Position numbers and translations under genes: made by a program. The notes beneath the pieces are model-generated. The model had not been told where the DNA came from. It worked only from the letters and a program-made list of their open reading frames with translations, and made no database searches. This document shows, piece by piece, positions 46,880-59,690 of a stretch of DNA of 64,000 bases. The stretch is from assembly GCA_019802505.1 (NCBI GenBank), contig JAFMOC010000007.1, positions 11,216,001 through 11,280,000 on the forward strand, given 5' to 3'. The DNA comes from Corydoras sp. C115 (lineage: Eukaryota > Chordata > Actinopteri > Siluriformes > Callichthyidae). Numbering within the stretch: position 1 is the stretch's first letter; every line of letters begins with the position of its first letter.

Positions 46880-48620
46880 TAATTTTAATTCAAGTTTAAT
46901 TATAGACTGGGTTTTGTAGCTTTATTTCTATTATAAATGAGTTAATGTTCCATTATGAAGAAGTCTTGTGAGTACAATAAGGACCACACAGCGAACATAA
47001 ATATCAAAATATGCTGACATTGAGCATTTCTTAAATCATTTTAAATGCAATATTAAATCTGGTGATGTCAACCATTTTTAATGCCTTGTAAAAAAAATCT
47101 TGTAGATTTACTACAATCATCATATTTTATGAGTGGTTTATGATTGAACATCAACATTTTGTAATTATCTGTAAAGTTAGGGTTCAGTGGACCTTGTGGT
47201 TGATGTATGGTTCAGGCTTGCAGCAGTTTAAAAGCCTTTGCTATGTGTTCGAAACTGCCAGAGTGAGGGTTAAGGCTCTGTTCAGATATCTGAATTCTTA
47301 GGATTGCTGCGAATACAAGATGTGCAGACATTTGCTTTGCAGAGATGCAGAGGAAACAAACTGTTATGATCATTGTTTTATTTGTACCAGTGATGCCCAA
47401 CCCCATAGCTTTTTTTACTTCTATTTTTTTCATTTCTGAATTTGTAGACTGCACTCACTAGAAGGAGTTTAGTCCTCTCTTTAAAACCACAGTGCGGCCC
47501 AGTCAGAAAGGTCTGATAAGCAGAGTAGAATAAATGAAGTGGAGGCAGCTTATAAGAGCAGAGCAATGTCAGGTGAGTGAGAGAGCAATTTAGAGCTACA
47601 GCAAGAACCAAGCTCTATCACCTTTAAGCAGGCATGGGATGGCATGTCAGATACAGTTGCAGCAAAACCCTTTTAACCAGCTTTACTTTTTTTCTGTTCT
47701 GAATGTACTCTGCAGGCAGCAGCTGTCACACAAGACTTTCAGTATCACTTTGACTCTTCCACTGTTTAAAAGAGCAGAGAACAAAAAGAGAATTATTACA
47801 GAAGTACAGGGAATTAAATGTGATTTTGTGGAAATTACAGACGAACCAATTCTTCTGTGATGGCTTGCATACATGAATGACGATGTAGAACAACAGCACA
47901 AGGAAGAACTGTAGGGATGCACAGATCTAATTTTGTTTGTTTTTTAGAATGTGATAACCATTAGAACCTGACTAATAAACAGAAACCACAATTACCACTG
48001 ACCCTTTTAACAGATTTTTGCAGAGAACTTTAAAAAGGGAAAAAAAAAAAAAAAAAAATTTAATGTTGTAGATGGCTCCTGCGTGTGTCAGAAGTAGTAA
48101 AGTGCACAGTGGTCTATTGTTTGATTGCTGTAAATTGTTGTGAATTGTAAAATGAACTAATATAACAATTGAAAAAGCATAACATTAAATATGAGAGATT
48201 CAATATTTTAAGCAAAACCTTTTTTAAATTTCCAATTTCTACAACATTAAAAAATAAAAGGTCCCGAAGCAAATATCCTGCATGGGCCATACATGGTTCA
48301 CTGCATTAGCAGTGTATCACAGCATGTTAAAACTTTTTATAGTTAGCGAAGCGTTTTTTTAGTACTTGTAAGAAACTTTAGTCTACTTTTGCTTACAAAA
48401 GAAATTGTTGGCTCATCCAACATGCATTGCTCAGATTTCTTTCCCCCAGATTTTTAGGTTGTGATGGTGGTGACAATGGCATGAGCCTGGGGTCATTACT
48501 GATTCACATTTAATTATGTTTTATGATCATTATGCTGTTAAAGAAATTCTCTTTTGATCCATTGCCTATTCCAGATGGTCTGATAAGTGATTTCATAATT
48601 TGCGGGCATTTAATGTTTAA
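46880..48620. other. No supported gene
   Basis: A 19-A run lies at 48040-48058. Antiparallel small frames at 47639-47922 have no recognised motif. Confidence 0.4.
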
Positions 48621-48622
48621 AC

Positions 48623-48904
48623 ACTTAAGTTGTAGGCTTGTGGTTAAGGAACCAGCTTTGTGACCTGAAGGTCCTCACTTTGATTCCCAGTCCCAGTACA
48701 AACCTTTGATTCCCCGGTACTATGGCTGAAGTGTCCTTGAGAATGGCACATAACCCCAGTTGCTCCCCAGATGCCGTGTACAGGGCTGCCCACCACTCCA
48801 GGCACTGTGCTCCCTTCTCTCAGTGTGTATATATGTGGTGCACTGCACTGATGGGTTAAATGTGGAGGACCAGTTTCTCTGTGTCTAAGCACTGTAGGCA
48901 AAAT
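48623..48904 (+). mobile_element. tRNA-derived SINE, second type
   Basis: An A-box-like TAGGCTTGTGGTTAAGG and a B-box-like GGTCCTCACTTTGATTCCC are followed by GTGTCCTTGAGAATGGCAC, AACCCCAGTTGCTCCCC, GGGCTGCCCACCACTCCAGG and GATGGGTTAAATGTGGAGGAC. The CCTTGAG...TAACCC body resembles the SINE at 37984 but the 3' part differs and lacks the L2-type tail. I recognise this body as a common fish SINE. The 85-codon minus-strand frame here is a shadow of it. Confidence 0.7.
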
Positions 48905-49377
48905 AGATCACTTAATCACTTCATTTACTTTGCATCACAGCTGCATTGTATGTCTATTGTACAATCTGTGGATATTTATGATTATCACAGTCATAGAGGT
49001 GCTGTTTACATGAATTTTGTGCACAAAAATGAGCGTCAGTATAATGCTTTACAGTAGAGGACAATCAAAAATCAGCTAATTAATATAATAAAAGGACAAC
49101 GTGTTGCAAGTTTCCTTCCTTCCGTGAGCCTTAAATTTGAACAATAACCAACAGGATAAATTAGAAATTAGAAATTGGGAGATCAACAAGAGTTAATTTT
49201 AAAACTTAGAATTACTGTTTTATTTAAGCAACTGTAAGTATAACACTCATCAGAATGACATGGACCTCAAATACATCATCACTCACTTATTTCAATTTGA
49301 ACTTTAACTGCATGAACTGAATAAAGTGATGCAATCGATGTATAAATAAATGTAGTCAAAATACAATTTATTTAAAG
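48905..49377. other. No recognised feature
   Basis: AT-rich; nothing recognised. Confidence 0.4.
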
Positions 49378-49722
49378 ACATTCAAATTGATCTGAATGCG
49401 ATGTAAAAACATGAGTGGTATTAAGAAAAGCTGCGTGTATCTAAACAGGATGATGAAGAAATGGTTAGGAATGCACTACTACTAATAGAAACATGTTAAA
49501 CGTGTTAAAGTATTAAAATAATATGCTAAGATAAGGAAAACAAGTAAACCGAACACATTTTGCGGTTTTGCTGCCATGTGGATAAAGCGGGCCGGGATGT
49601 TTGCGCTTTAAACGCTCGTGTATAGCATCTTTCTGGTAGTGCGCCGCCCTTTTGTTGACACTTGCAAATCGACATATTTTCGTAATCGGTTACATCGATG
49701 TAGTTGATGCGTTGCCCCTGCT
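49378..49722 (+). mobile_element. hAT-type element, family H1, right part
   Basis: The same strand as the copy at 24769: CATTCAAATTGATCTGAATGC, GGTATTAAGAAAAGCTGCG, AAAATAATATGCTAAGATAAG, TTTGCGCTTTAAACGCTCGTG, CATCGATGTAGTTGATGCG. The terminal CAGCCCTA has decayed to CCCCTGC. The left part is missing. It keeps the GAATGCACTACTACTAATAG block that the 24769 copy lacks. Confidence 0.82.
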
Positions 49723-50730
49723 TTAATAAAATGTAATCCAAGTTTTTAAATTTACAAACAGAATTTAAGTGTTCTGATGTTATTTATTTATTTATTATAC
49801 CTGTGTTATTTATGTGTTATTTATGATTTAGTAGGGTAAAAAGCTGTAGTCTTTTCTTAGCCAGTCTAAATTGATGAGGAGTGGCTGCTTAAACATCCTG
49901 TTTTTACATTTTATCAGTGATATTCATGTTTGTGTGCCACTGTCTCGAATGAGCAGCTAATCTAATCTGAAGTGCCTCAGCAACATACCAGATTCCTAGT
50001 TAAACAATACTGGCATTCTGCCTTTGGCATCATAAAACCTGTTGCCTGGTTTAATTCAGTGGAAAACAGAAAAGTTCCCAAACTAGAGGTTAAACAAAAG
50101 ATGGAAGGGTCTATTATAAAGCAAATATGTAAAGTGAAAGTGTTTTTAATGGCATGAATACCAGTGCTTTAATAATGAACTTCATAGGAAATGCTGTGAG
50201 CAAAACAAACCCAAGTCAATTATTTATTAATTAATTATTGATTTGTTTAGTGCTTTTTTTTACTTTTTAAGAATATCTGCTGACAAGAAGTTGCAAGAGA
50301 ACATGCAGCAGGTCTTCTGAACATTTGTACAGTGTCATTAGTTTTGTCTCTAAACAGAATCCCTGATCATCTGGGATCAATGTTGAGTTCATGGTTCTGT
50401 GTTAATGGTTTTGTGGGGCACATGCAGTGCCTCAGAGTTGTGTACTCGTCAGAATTTTCTATATATCTGCATAAATTTAACTTAAATTTTTTAGATTTAT
50501 TTCTTTATTCTTTATTTCTAGGACTTGGTCAAGAGAGTAAAATTAGTGCCGGTTGTTTTTAGACATTTGGATGGTAACTGTGTGAGTGGGTGCTAAGTTT
50601 TATTTAAAGAACAGGGATCTGGTCAAGTCTGATCTTTGCAATCTCTGACTTAATCTCTGACTTTATCTCTGGCTTCACCAAAATCTTGTTGATCCTAATC
50701 TAGTTTCACTGAATTTCACAAAACCATCTC
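49723..50730. other. No supported gene
   Basis: AT-rich unique-looking DNA. Confidence 0.4.
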
Positions 50731-50732
50731 AT

Positions 50733-50965
50733 CTCTGCCTCTCAGCGCTGAGGATCCAGATTCGAATCCCGATATGAGTGGAGTTTCCATGTGGGTTTTC
50801 TCCAGGTGTTCCGATTTTCTCCCATAGTCCAAAAACATGAATTCAAGGTAAATTGACTGCTCTAAATGACCCCTAGCTAAGTATAGTGTATAGTGTGAGT
50901 AAGTGTGTGTGCCCAGCAATGGATTAGCGCCCTATCCTGGGTGCATCTGCCCGGTGCCCTACTCT
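50733..50965 (+). mobile_element. V-SINE, 3' end missing
   Basis: GCCTCTCAGCGCTGAGGATCC, CAGATTCGAATCCCG (B box), GTGGAGTTTCCATGTGGG, CATAGTCCAAAAACATGAATT, GTGCCCAGCAATGGATTAGCG, then GTGCATCTGCCCGGTGCCC, where similarity ends. The A-box half of the head and the 3' tail region are lost. Confidence 0.82.
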
Positions 50966-51877
50966 ACCACACTGCTTTTCGTTTGAGGGACGCCTTTAAG
51001 TGCTTGGCATCCTTTGGGATTAATTGGGACCCGATCAGACATCTATGGTCAAACCAAATAATGCATAAAATAAAGGCCACCATTTATGTAGTTAATGCTG
51101 TGCTTATGTCACAGGTGTATAATATTTAGCACATTAACCTGAATCAAAACTGAAAGTTCTCTTCATTGTAACACCAGCCTGTGAAATTACAAGTGGGTAA
51201 CTATATATTTATACTGTAAATATAAACTTGGCACACCAACAGTGTGAGTTATCTGGTGTTAATCTGCAGACCTAGCTCACTGGTCCAGTTCTGCCATTTC
51301 CTTTTTAGTGAGATGTTAGCAGACTAGTGGCATCCAGTTCACCTGCAATAAAATCAGCCATCCCCCTGCACTCACTTACTGCTTGATTGCATGCCAGAGG
51401 AATGGTACTCCAGCATCTTAGTCTCACTCAGTAATTTAGCTGCCAACTATTCTTCCTATGTCAGGAGTGGGAGCAGTTTTGCCGTGCCTTGAGATTCAGG
51501 ACAGCTCCATGTGGTTGCTGTCTGCTCAAAGTGGGTCACAAAGTCCTTTATATCATCCTTGAGACCTACCTTCATCCGAGGGAAATGCGCCAACTTCAGT
51601 CACCGCTGGAGTGGCTGCTGGAGTTCATGCTAACGGGGCCAGACTTTTCAGCAGCTGCTAATCCCTCCCCAGGACTTTGCTTGGATGCAAAAATCGGGAT
51701 TGCTATAAGGCTCTTTACTGTTTTAGCAATGAGAATGACGTTATGGCCACAAAAACACTTTTCAGGTGACGCCACCGAGTACTTCACTTTATAGTGGACT
51801 CTCAGTCTGTAGTGCTTTACAGTACACCGTCACACCCCTACGCTAGCAGTTACAAGCACATGCATCTGTCCTGTCTC

Positions 51878-51949
<72 letters not shown>

Positions 51950-53415
51950 TCCCTCTCCCTCGCTGTCCTGCCATCTCCCCTTAAATTCCACAATTAACAG
52001 ACCACATGGCAGGAGAGTCAGTTACCCGTCTTGTTTCATTGGCTCCACCTATTATTCATATTGTGTTGTACTCACCTCTGCATAAGTAAGACTATTGCTT
52101 ATTCTATATTTCACATAAAGCAAGAGTTTTTCTTTCCTCATATCCAATACAGCTTGTTGTACATACATGTTCTCAAACTTAGTTTTTTTTCTGCATACAT
52201 TAAACAGCATCAGTGTCTGTATATCATGGGAGCACATGATCATCAAAGAAAGACAGAAATTATTTACCATGTATAATGCTGAGCTCCAGTGTTCCAAGAC
52301 CTCAAGCTTAATGAGGGAAGTAAATGCTGCTGATCAAAGCATCCAGGTTTCATTTCATTTTTATTCTGTTTTAAACTAGATTAAATCCATTGGTAGATGA
52401 AATGTCATTATTATACTTACTGGTGCGAGTCACTTGTGTTTCTCTGGCCCGAACTAACGATATGGAATAAAAATAGTTTACATTCTTTTAATCACATTGT
52501 GCTGTAAATGAACTCTAATAGTAATCACAGATACCTGCCTTTACTTCATTGTCATCTGTCTTTATTTAGTGTTTTTAAAAATACCCGGGTTTGTGCATCT
52601 TTCCCACATTTTATTTTCTTTAATTTCTTTTAATTCTGTTTCTGTTTCTTGTTTAACCATTCACCCACTCTGCTTGCAAATGCACCAAACTAAGCTGATT
52701 ATGTGCCTTCATTTTGAGTTAAAACAGACAAAAAAAAATGGATTGAATCCTGAATAACTGTCCAGAAAAATGAAGATTAGAGGTTTGTTTCATAGATCTG
52801 TGCAGCACTGTTAAAGCTGCATAAATAGCTTTTTAAACTGAAGCTTTTTACTTCAGGGAACACATGATGCTCTACACATTTTCTTCAAAATGGTTGTTGG
52901 TGAGCTGAACTCATATCTGTAATAGCAATTGGTAAACTTAAATAAAAGCATGCTGACGATTGAGCTTTTGATTTTATTTTTTGGGGTATTTGTATTTGGG
53001 TAAATTCTAATGACCGTCTGGCAACAAATCAGTTTAGTCGAGTTGGAGAAGTTTTTTTTAATTTTATTTATTTATTTATAAAAAATTTTTATATAAAAAT
53101 TATTTTAAAAACACTGCTGTTTGTCGTCCAAAAACTTGAACTACTACCTAATGTTCCTGTCCTTCACCGACTATTTCATGTTGTTCACCAGGTGTTGTCT
53201 CATGAATCATATGCCTCATGAGGCAGCAGTGCCACACAACCCAGGACAGCTGTTTGGAGATTGAAGCCAGACACCTTTCTGTCATTAATCCTAAACATGT
53301 CCTTGTGTGTCTGATATAGTGAGAGTAGTGAGTGGGGTTCCATATGTGGCTGAGTTTAGGCAAAAGGTAGACAAGCAGCCAATTATTATTTACTGACCGT
53401 AAATGATCTCTTACA
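50966..53415. other. No supported gene; one balanced block
   Basis: The block at about 51265-51800 is base-balanced and non-repetitive. A 101-codon plus-strand frame (51489-51794) lies in it, but it lacks clear splice sites and any domain I recognise. I do not call it, though it is the most exon-like frame in this part. The rest is AT-rich. Confidence 0.35.
51872..51961. repeat. (CT)n microsatellite ending in CCCTCT units
   Basis: A CT tract of about 70 bp with one CG interruption, then three CCCTCT-type hexamers. Confidence 0.97.
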
Positions 53416-53466
53416 ATTAATCATTTAGCAGATGCTTTTATCCAAACGACTTTCAAGTGTGAGAAC
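53416..53466 (-). mobile_element. L2-type LINE tail fragment
   Basis: ATCATTTAGCAGATGCTTTT then ATCCAAACGACTTTCAAGTG: a short decayed reverse-complement copy of the L2-type tail. Confidence 0.65.
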
Positions 53467-53669
53467 TTTTGAGTTTGTAGCTCATTAAAAAAAAAAAAAA
53501 AACAGCACCACAGATGGTGGCTTTTAGCTGTGTTTATTCTGGTGCTATTCAGACGTTAATGGTAAATGCACACTATGTACAGAGTCTGGTCATTTCATAT
53601 ACAAAACAAATGTTTAAATAATTCCAATAGTTTGTTAAAATAAAGTAAATAGTTTTATTAAAAGTTAGG

Positions 53670-54076
53670 TATGATCCTTAAATCTGATTGGCTGAGACAT
53701 TTGTCATGTGGTGACATTATTGGAAATAATGCACACCTCTGATTGTTTCACTTTGCCGTGTTTATTTTTAAAAGTATTGGAAGCAAGGGAAATTGTTTGT
53801 AATTGGCCACCCATGTGACTCTTCTTTGCTTCATACTGTATTCCATTTTGACTGAAGAATATGCTGAAGTAACATTCTTCCGAGCACTGAGCACCAAAAA
53901 ACGAAACGGCTCCAAAACGAACTTTTCCAGCTCACTAGCACGTGTGAATTTGATAGAACATTTTGAACTATTGGTTGAACTATGTACCATTAAGAGACAG
54001 ATTAATGTAAACAGCAAGCAGGATTTTGATCCCGTTGCTTAGCAATTCATGTTCACTTTAATAAATGGACTAGATT
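53670..54076 (+). repeat. Unclassified repeat family 'U1', longest uninterrupted copy
   Basis: It starts ATCCTTAAATCTGATTGGCTG. It includes GTGACATTATTGGAAATAATGC and ends GTTCACTTTAATAAATGGAC followed by TAGATTAC. The outer blocks match the copies at 8925, 16150 and 58320. The two antiparallel frames of about 80 codons within it (53748-54042) have no recognised domain. The family is not known to me. Confidence 0.6.
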
Positions 54077-54202
54077 ACTCTGAAGAAGTTTATTAAGTTT
54101 ATTAAAAGTTAGTTAAGAAGTAAACTACCTAAATAAGAAGTTTATTAAAATTAATTAAAAAAAAGAAGTTTATTATAAATAATTTTATTTTGAATGTGTT
54201 TT

Positions 54203-54553
54203 GGCGGCATGGTGGCTTAGTGGTTAGCACATTCGCCTCTCAGCGCTAGGGATTCCTGGTTTGAATCCCCATCTGGGTGGAGTTTCCATGTTCTCCCCGT
54301 GTCCGCGTGGGTTTCCTCCGGGTTCTCCGGTTTCTCCCACAGTCCAAAACATGGATTAAGTCAATTGAGTTCTCCAAATTCCCCCATATAGAGTGTGTAT
54401 GTGTGCTTGTCTGTGTGAGTGAGTGTGCCCAGCGATAGATTGGCGCCCTGTCCTGGGTGTATCTGCCCAGCACCCCAAACGTTCTCCCCTGGATGGGCAT
54501 GGGGAACCCCCCCCCGCAACCCTAATATAGGATAAAGCGGAAGAATGAATGAA
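54203..54553 (+). mobile_element. V-SINE, full length
   Basis: A complete plus-strand copy from GGCGGCATGGTGGCTTAGTGG to the GAATGAATGAATG tail. The 12-bp TSD TGAATGTGTTTT is perfect (54191-54202 and 54554-54565). B box GGTTTGAATCC, V domain complete. Likely recent. Confidence 0.94.
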
Positions 54554-54801
54554 TGAATGTGTTTTAAATTAGTATTTTTTAAAATTATTATTTTACTTTT
54601 TCAAATATTACTTAAACATTTATGAATTAAAACTAGTTTTTTATTATTTGGTTTTTATAATCATTTTAGAAAACCAATTAAGTGAGGTTAGATCTATAGT
54701 GATTAACAAATGCATTGGGAGACACTTCATTTATAGTTCAATTTAAGGGGGGGGGGGTGTCATTCAGGCCCAGTGTTACAGATGTATTAAGTCATAATAT
54801 A

Positions 54802-55210
54802 ACGCAGAGCCTGAAGTCTGTTTTTACTAACATTTGTCAAAGAAATAGTTGTTCTAAAGAGCTTTTTAAGTTTAAGTGTGGTACTGTAATAGGATGCCAG
54901 TGTTGCAACAGTACAGTTTCTAATATCTTCTATAGTTTATAATATTCCACAGTAAGTGGTTTTACATTAAAAAAAAAGGAAAAGCTGTTAGAAACCACAG
55001 CAACTCGGGTGTAAAGTGGCAGACCAAGTAAACTTGCAAAATGCGATCATGGAGTGCTGAACATATTTCTTAATAAAAGCAAGTCATGCTGTTATAACTA
55101 TAACATTCTAAACCTCCTCTGGCAGTAACATCAGCACTGGGAGCTTGTGACATGGGTTTTTTTTTTTGGTGGAGGAGCTGCTTATATCACCATGTTCAAG
55201 GCCATGTTTG
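54802..55210 (+). mobile_element. Tc1 transposase 5' half, decayed
   Basis: Landmarks in order are CTGTTTTTACTAACATTTGTC, TCTAAAGAGCTTTTTAAG, GTACTGTAATAGGATGCCAG, AATATTCCACAGTAAGTGG, CAACTCGGGTGTAAAGTGGC, ATGGGTTTTT...GGAGGAGCTGC and TTATATCACCATGTTCAAGG. These are the N-terminal, DNA-binding half of the same Tc1 type whose C-terminal half is at 4573-4930 and 20140-20465. Stops and frameshifts are frequent. The catalytic half is absent. Confidence 0.7.
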
Positions 55211-55214
55211 GGAT

Positions 55215-58200
55215 GGAGTTATGCCAGGGACACATAACAAAAGTCCTGGGAAATGTAATATGTAGGTTGCCCAGTATTTTGGTTTATGGTGTGTATATTG
55301 TGCTATAAGGAGGTATTAAGGTGCACTGTCATTTGCAAACACCTACAAACCACATCATTTACAAATATTTTAGCCATGGTTAGGAGGTGTATGGGTAAAA
55401 ACTGAGCCAACCTAAAAATGTTTATTTCTCTTTTTAGTGCAGCAAATTCAGGATCCTATTTGTCTATAATAAGCGGGCCCAATGAAATGTTCCTGTAAGT
55501 TCCAACTGACACCATTATGATTAAATTCCCCATTGCAAAGTTACTGTACAACCATGAAAATCTCTACATATGACCATCTAATTGAATTGCTGAGCTGTGA
55601 ACTGCAGCTGATATCTGTAAAATTGCATCACTGCCACCTCAGTTTTAAAATAACAAAAATGTATTTTAAAAAAATTATTTATATATATTGATATTGATTT
55701 GAGTTCTTGTTAACTTCTGTTCTTTTGCTTTCACATTCAGTAGATAAGGTTTGTTTGTGTGTTCTGCTCTGAAAGAAAAAGAAGGCAGAGACAGAAAGGA
55801 TATCTTTGATAAATGTGCATAATGTGCAGCTTAAGTTGCAGTTTTTTTCTTGCTAACGTTTTGCATTTGCCTGAATTTCTTCTTTTGGCAGATTTTTCTT
55901 ATCTGTGTCTTTATGAGTTAAGGGTTTACATACTTTTATAGCGTGTGCTGGGTTGCTGCTGGTGGTTTGAAAGGGCTGTTAGCTTTTAGTTCAGCTTAGA
56001 ATGGTGTGCCTATGGAGTTGTGCTGACTGATTTCGATCAATGGTGTGTGGATTTGAACAGTTTTTCTTTGTTGAGCTTTTATTAAAACATTCTGTCCTGA
56101 AATTCCATATTGTATGTTCTATCCTGCAGTAAAAACATTGTGATGGATGGCAGGTTTCCTTTGGTGATTACTGGACTAGTTTTCTTTTGTTAAAAAATCT
56201 GCTTATACATACTGAAATATAATATTTTGAACGGAGGTGTAAATAATGCATGTAGGAGGTGCTGTCATTTTGAGTTATGTGATTTCGCATTTCAATCACA
56301 TGCAACATATACACACGATATTGTTGCATGAACTGCAGTCCTTAAAATGGAAAACATAATCTCAATCAGCCAGTGGTCAGCAGGAGGCAGCGCTACTCTG
56401 CTTGCTGTTCTATTTTAATTTGCATATGACATTTGCAGATCGAGACAGTGGTGTACTTGCATAAACTCCTGATGTGTTTAGCTTTTTAAAAAAATGGTAT
56501 ACACGTATACATACATGCATAAATACATAAATACACACACTTACGTCAGCAGATTATTAACACTGCTGTGTCTTTGCTGATTTAAAAAATATTCACAAAC
56601 TAAAAAGGTCAAAGCATCTTGTAAGCACTGTGCAGTGAGCACTGATGAAGTATCAGAGGATGCTTTTTGTGTTCAGTTGCAGTAATGCTCATTGATGCTG
56701 TTTGCAGGTAGAATTGTATAATACATTTGTCTGAAATGCATGGCTAGGTGCTAAATATTGTAAATCTCACCCAGTGGGACTGAATAAAACACCTCAGTGA
56801 TTAAGAGGTACTGTATGTAACAATACTTTGGTTTATGTATTGTATATATGCAGATGACCCATGTTCTGACACTGATGCACGCTCATAGCACAGATGCTGT
56901 TGCATAAACATTGACTTTGATTTTGATCATTTTTATAATTGTTTAGTTCAAAATGGAAAACCCCAGACCCACCCATACTTTCAAAGGACTATGTTTATAC
57001 TTAGATCATTTTCACCTAATAAACTCACCAAGTGTAAGCGTTCCATAACCATCTTACTTTAGCCTTTTTAGTTTGAATTTTAAGAGTGCTGTGACATCAG
57101 TTTCTAAATTTGTTCAAAATTTAAATTAAGTTAAATTAAGACATTTGAAACACGACATTTAAACAATTTTAAATGAAGTAAATAAATGTTCAAGTGAATC
57201 AACAAGTTTTTAGTGCTTGTTCCATTTTTATAAAAGTGCATTTTTTGTTTGGTTAGTGCAAGATGGAGCAATAAGGTGGATGATTTCCATCGAGTGTAGA
57301 GTAAACGGTGTCAGTAAAAAAAATCTGCATCACTGCAGAGCTGAGAATCATGAATCATCCAGCACCCGTATTATACCTAATCTGGGTTTTTTTTTGGAAG
57401 GTTCTATGCATGCGTGTGTAAACCAGCCAGTTTCCATACTGATATTAAAACATTACAAATGAAAGCAGAAGTATGCATTTACCACCGAGGACACGGATCG
57501 TGCTATTAAATGGATCTCTGTTAAGCAGTAGACTTTAAAATCAGTGGCCTTAATGCACACTTTTATGCGATCTGCTGCAAATGATGTTATGTTTTTCAAT
57601 GAGAAGTGTCATTTTCATTACCACATTGCTAATTTAAGGGGCTCAGGGCCATGGCTGTTTGTCTTGGGCTCATCAGCAGCATTCCTGCCTTAATGCTGGT
57701 GCAAGGTGCTTTTATATCAGTCAGTTGCATCAAATCTAAAAGTAGACTATAGGTGTAGCAAAGAGTGTTTACAATAACTGTTTTTTGTGAACTTGTAAAG
57801 AATAAGAATAATTTGAATGTTCTAAAATATCTTGGGTAAAACTAATAGTGTAACTATTTTACCTAAAATACTTTTAAGGTGTTTTACATTTTAGATTTTT
57901 TGGATTCGCTAAAAAAATACCTTCAGAATGATTTTTAAAATATGTTTGTTGATATTCATTTGCAGTATGCATGTGACTTCTTTAGTCTTGATGGGAATTG
58001 AGTGTAAATCAAAATAAGGAAGTCTCTGTTTGACATGATAGTAAAGCAATATAGAAAATACACTTATGGGAAATAGACTTAAAGCTAAATTTATTTAATA
58101 CTGACTTCTGAGAAAGATATGTTCAGATACATATCAGCAAAATTAGCAGAATGGGTCTGCAATGCTTTTTATAACAGATCTATTTAACTATTTAATTGTT

Positions 58201-58318
58201 GTACCAGTAACCTCAATCTGCAATGTATGTGTTAAAAGTGGTTTGTCACGCACTTAAGAGTTTTTATGTAAGGAGAAAAATCACACATTAGCGGGAACAC
58301 AGATAATTCATATTTCTA
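55215..58318. other. No supported gene; one balanced block
   Basis: Intronic under the marchf8 model. The block at 57480-57740 (for example ACATTGCTAATTTAAGGGG) is complex and non-repetitive, a weak candidate for conserved non-coding DNA. Nothing else recognised. Confidence 0.4.
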
Positions 58319-58456
58319 ATACGGGGTATTTCCGGTTCTTAAATCTGATTGGCTGAGATGTTTGTCCAGCTGTGACATTAGTGATAATAACGCGCACTTC
58401 TAATTGTAATCAGAAGAGATTTCAGTGCATGATATACAAAATACATTGGTTAAAAT

Positions 58457-59434
58457 TAGTGATTGACCGATTGATCGACCGGCTGATTAATCGAGACGAT
58501 TTTTGGCATTTTTAGATAATCGGCATCGGCCGATATATGAGTGCACAAGGACGATATTTAAACAATGCCTACAGGCAACGCTGTGGGCAGCTCCGTCATT
58601 CTGGCTCAATGACTGAATAGTCATTTGATCTAACTTTTGCTTAGAGTGGCCCTTAGTGTTCTTCCGGCAGAACGTCAGTCAATGCTCAAGCGAATGGATC
58701 GTTGGTGTTTTGAAACTGCTCTACAGTACGCCTCATGAGATAAAACGGTTTCTCTTTCAACTCTCAGTATTTGTTACTGGCTGCTCTTTGTAATGTATAA
58801 AGTGTTTACTGTCTGCGTAATTATAGCGATTATGTTATTTAGAGAGAAAATGACAATAGTTTTATTTGGAACTGTAACCTTAGCAACCACTTGAACAGTT
58901 AAACTGGCCAACTAATACTAATTAGCGCTAGCTAACGCTATAATAAAGTTCCGGTATGCTATTTGTAACAGTGTTTACTGTTTGTATAATTAGGGCGAAT
59001 TTGTTAAACTGGCTAGCTAACGCTATATATCGCTAGCACTAACTGACACTAGCTTACAGGCAGTGTTGTTCCAGTACACAGCTTTTCTAAACTAGTTCAA
59101 GTTCAGTTCATTTAATTTTTTTCGTGAGATATTCAAATAAGTACTTTTTTTTCACACTACAAACTACATTATTTGTTTGTTAATATTTTATTTATTTATC
59201 TAAATTAGCTAAATTGGCTCATTAGTTCAAAAAGTTAATTGAATATTGTTCTGTGTGCATTGTGCAATGTTCATCAATAAATGTTCATTCTAAAAAGATG
59301 CTGTTATCTGCTTATGTTATGGTACACTGAAACTTTAATTAATAATGTGTAATTTAAAGTTGTATGTTTTTAATATTGCTCTCTGTATTACAAAAATTAG
59401 ACCATGATAAACTGTGATTACTTTTGTGGCTTGT

Positions 59435-59472
<38 letters not shown>

Positions 59473-59562
59473 GTACTTTATTAGTTGCAATAAAAACTCG
59501 TAATAATATGTCGTCTAAATATCGGCATCGGCCATTAAAAAACCCATATCGGTCGATCACTA
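58457..59562 (+). mobile_element. hAT-type non-autonomous element with TAGTGAT ends
   Basis: A 1,106-bp element. Left end TAGTGATTGACCGAT and right end (reverse complement) TAGTGATCGACCGAT match at 14 of 15 bases. The 8-bp TSD GTTAAAAT is perfect (58449-58456 and 59563-59570). Subterminal GGCATCGGCC/ATCGGCATCGGCC steps occur at both ends. No transposase frame. A (TTA)n microsatellite lies at 59436-59472. Confidence 0.88.
59436..59472. repeat. (TTA)n microsatellite
   Basis: About 12 TTA units inside the hAT-type element. Confidence 0.95.
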
Positions 59563-59690
59563 GTTAAAATCTTGTACCATAAATACAGATTAATATAAAA
59601 CATTAAGATTAATATAATAAAAATACAGATTATTATAAGCAGCCGGTATCCCATTATTCAAGAGAAAGGGGTGCATTGTGAGTTTGAACT

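Larger units (their letters stand above)
58320..59690 (+). repeat. Unclassified repeat family 'U1', split by a hAT element
   Basis: The left part at 58320-58456 has GGTTCTTAAATCTGATTGGC, GTGACATTAGTGATAATAACG and CATGATATACAAAATACATTGG. The right part at 59571-59690 has AAATACAGATTAATATAAAAC, CCGGTATCCCATTATTCAAG. Removing 58457-59570 restores the block order of the other copies. Confidence 0.65.
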
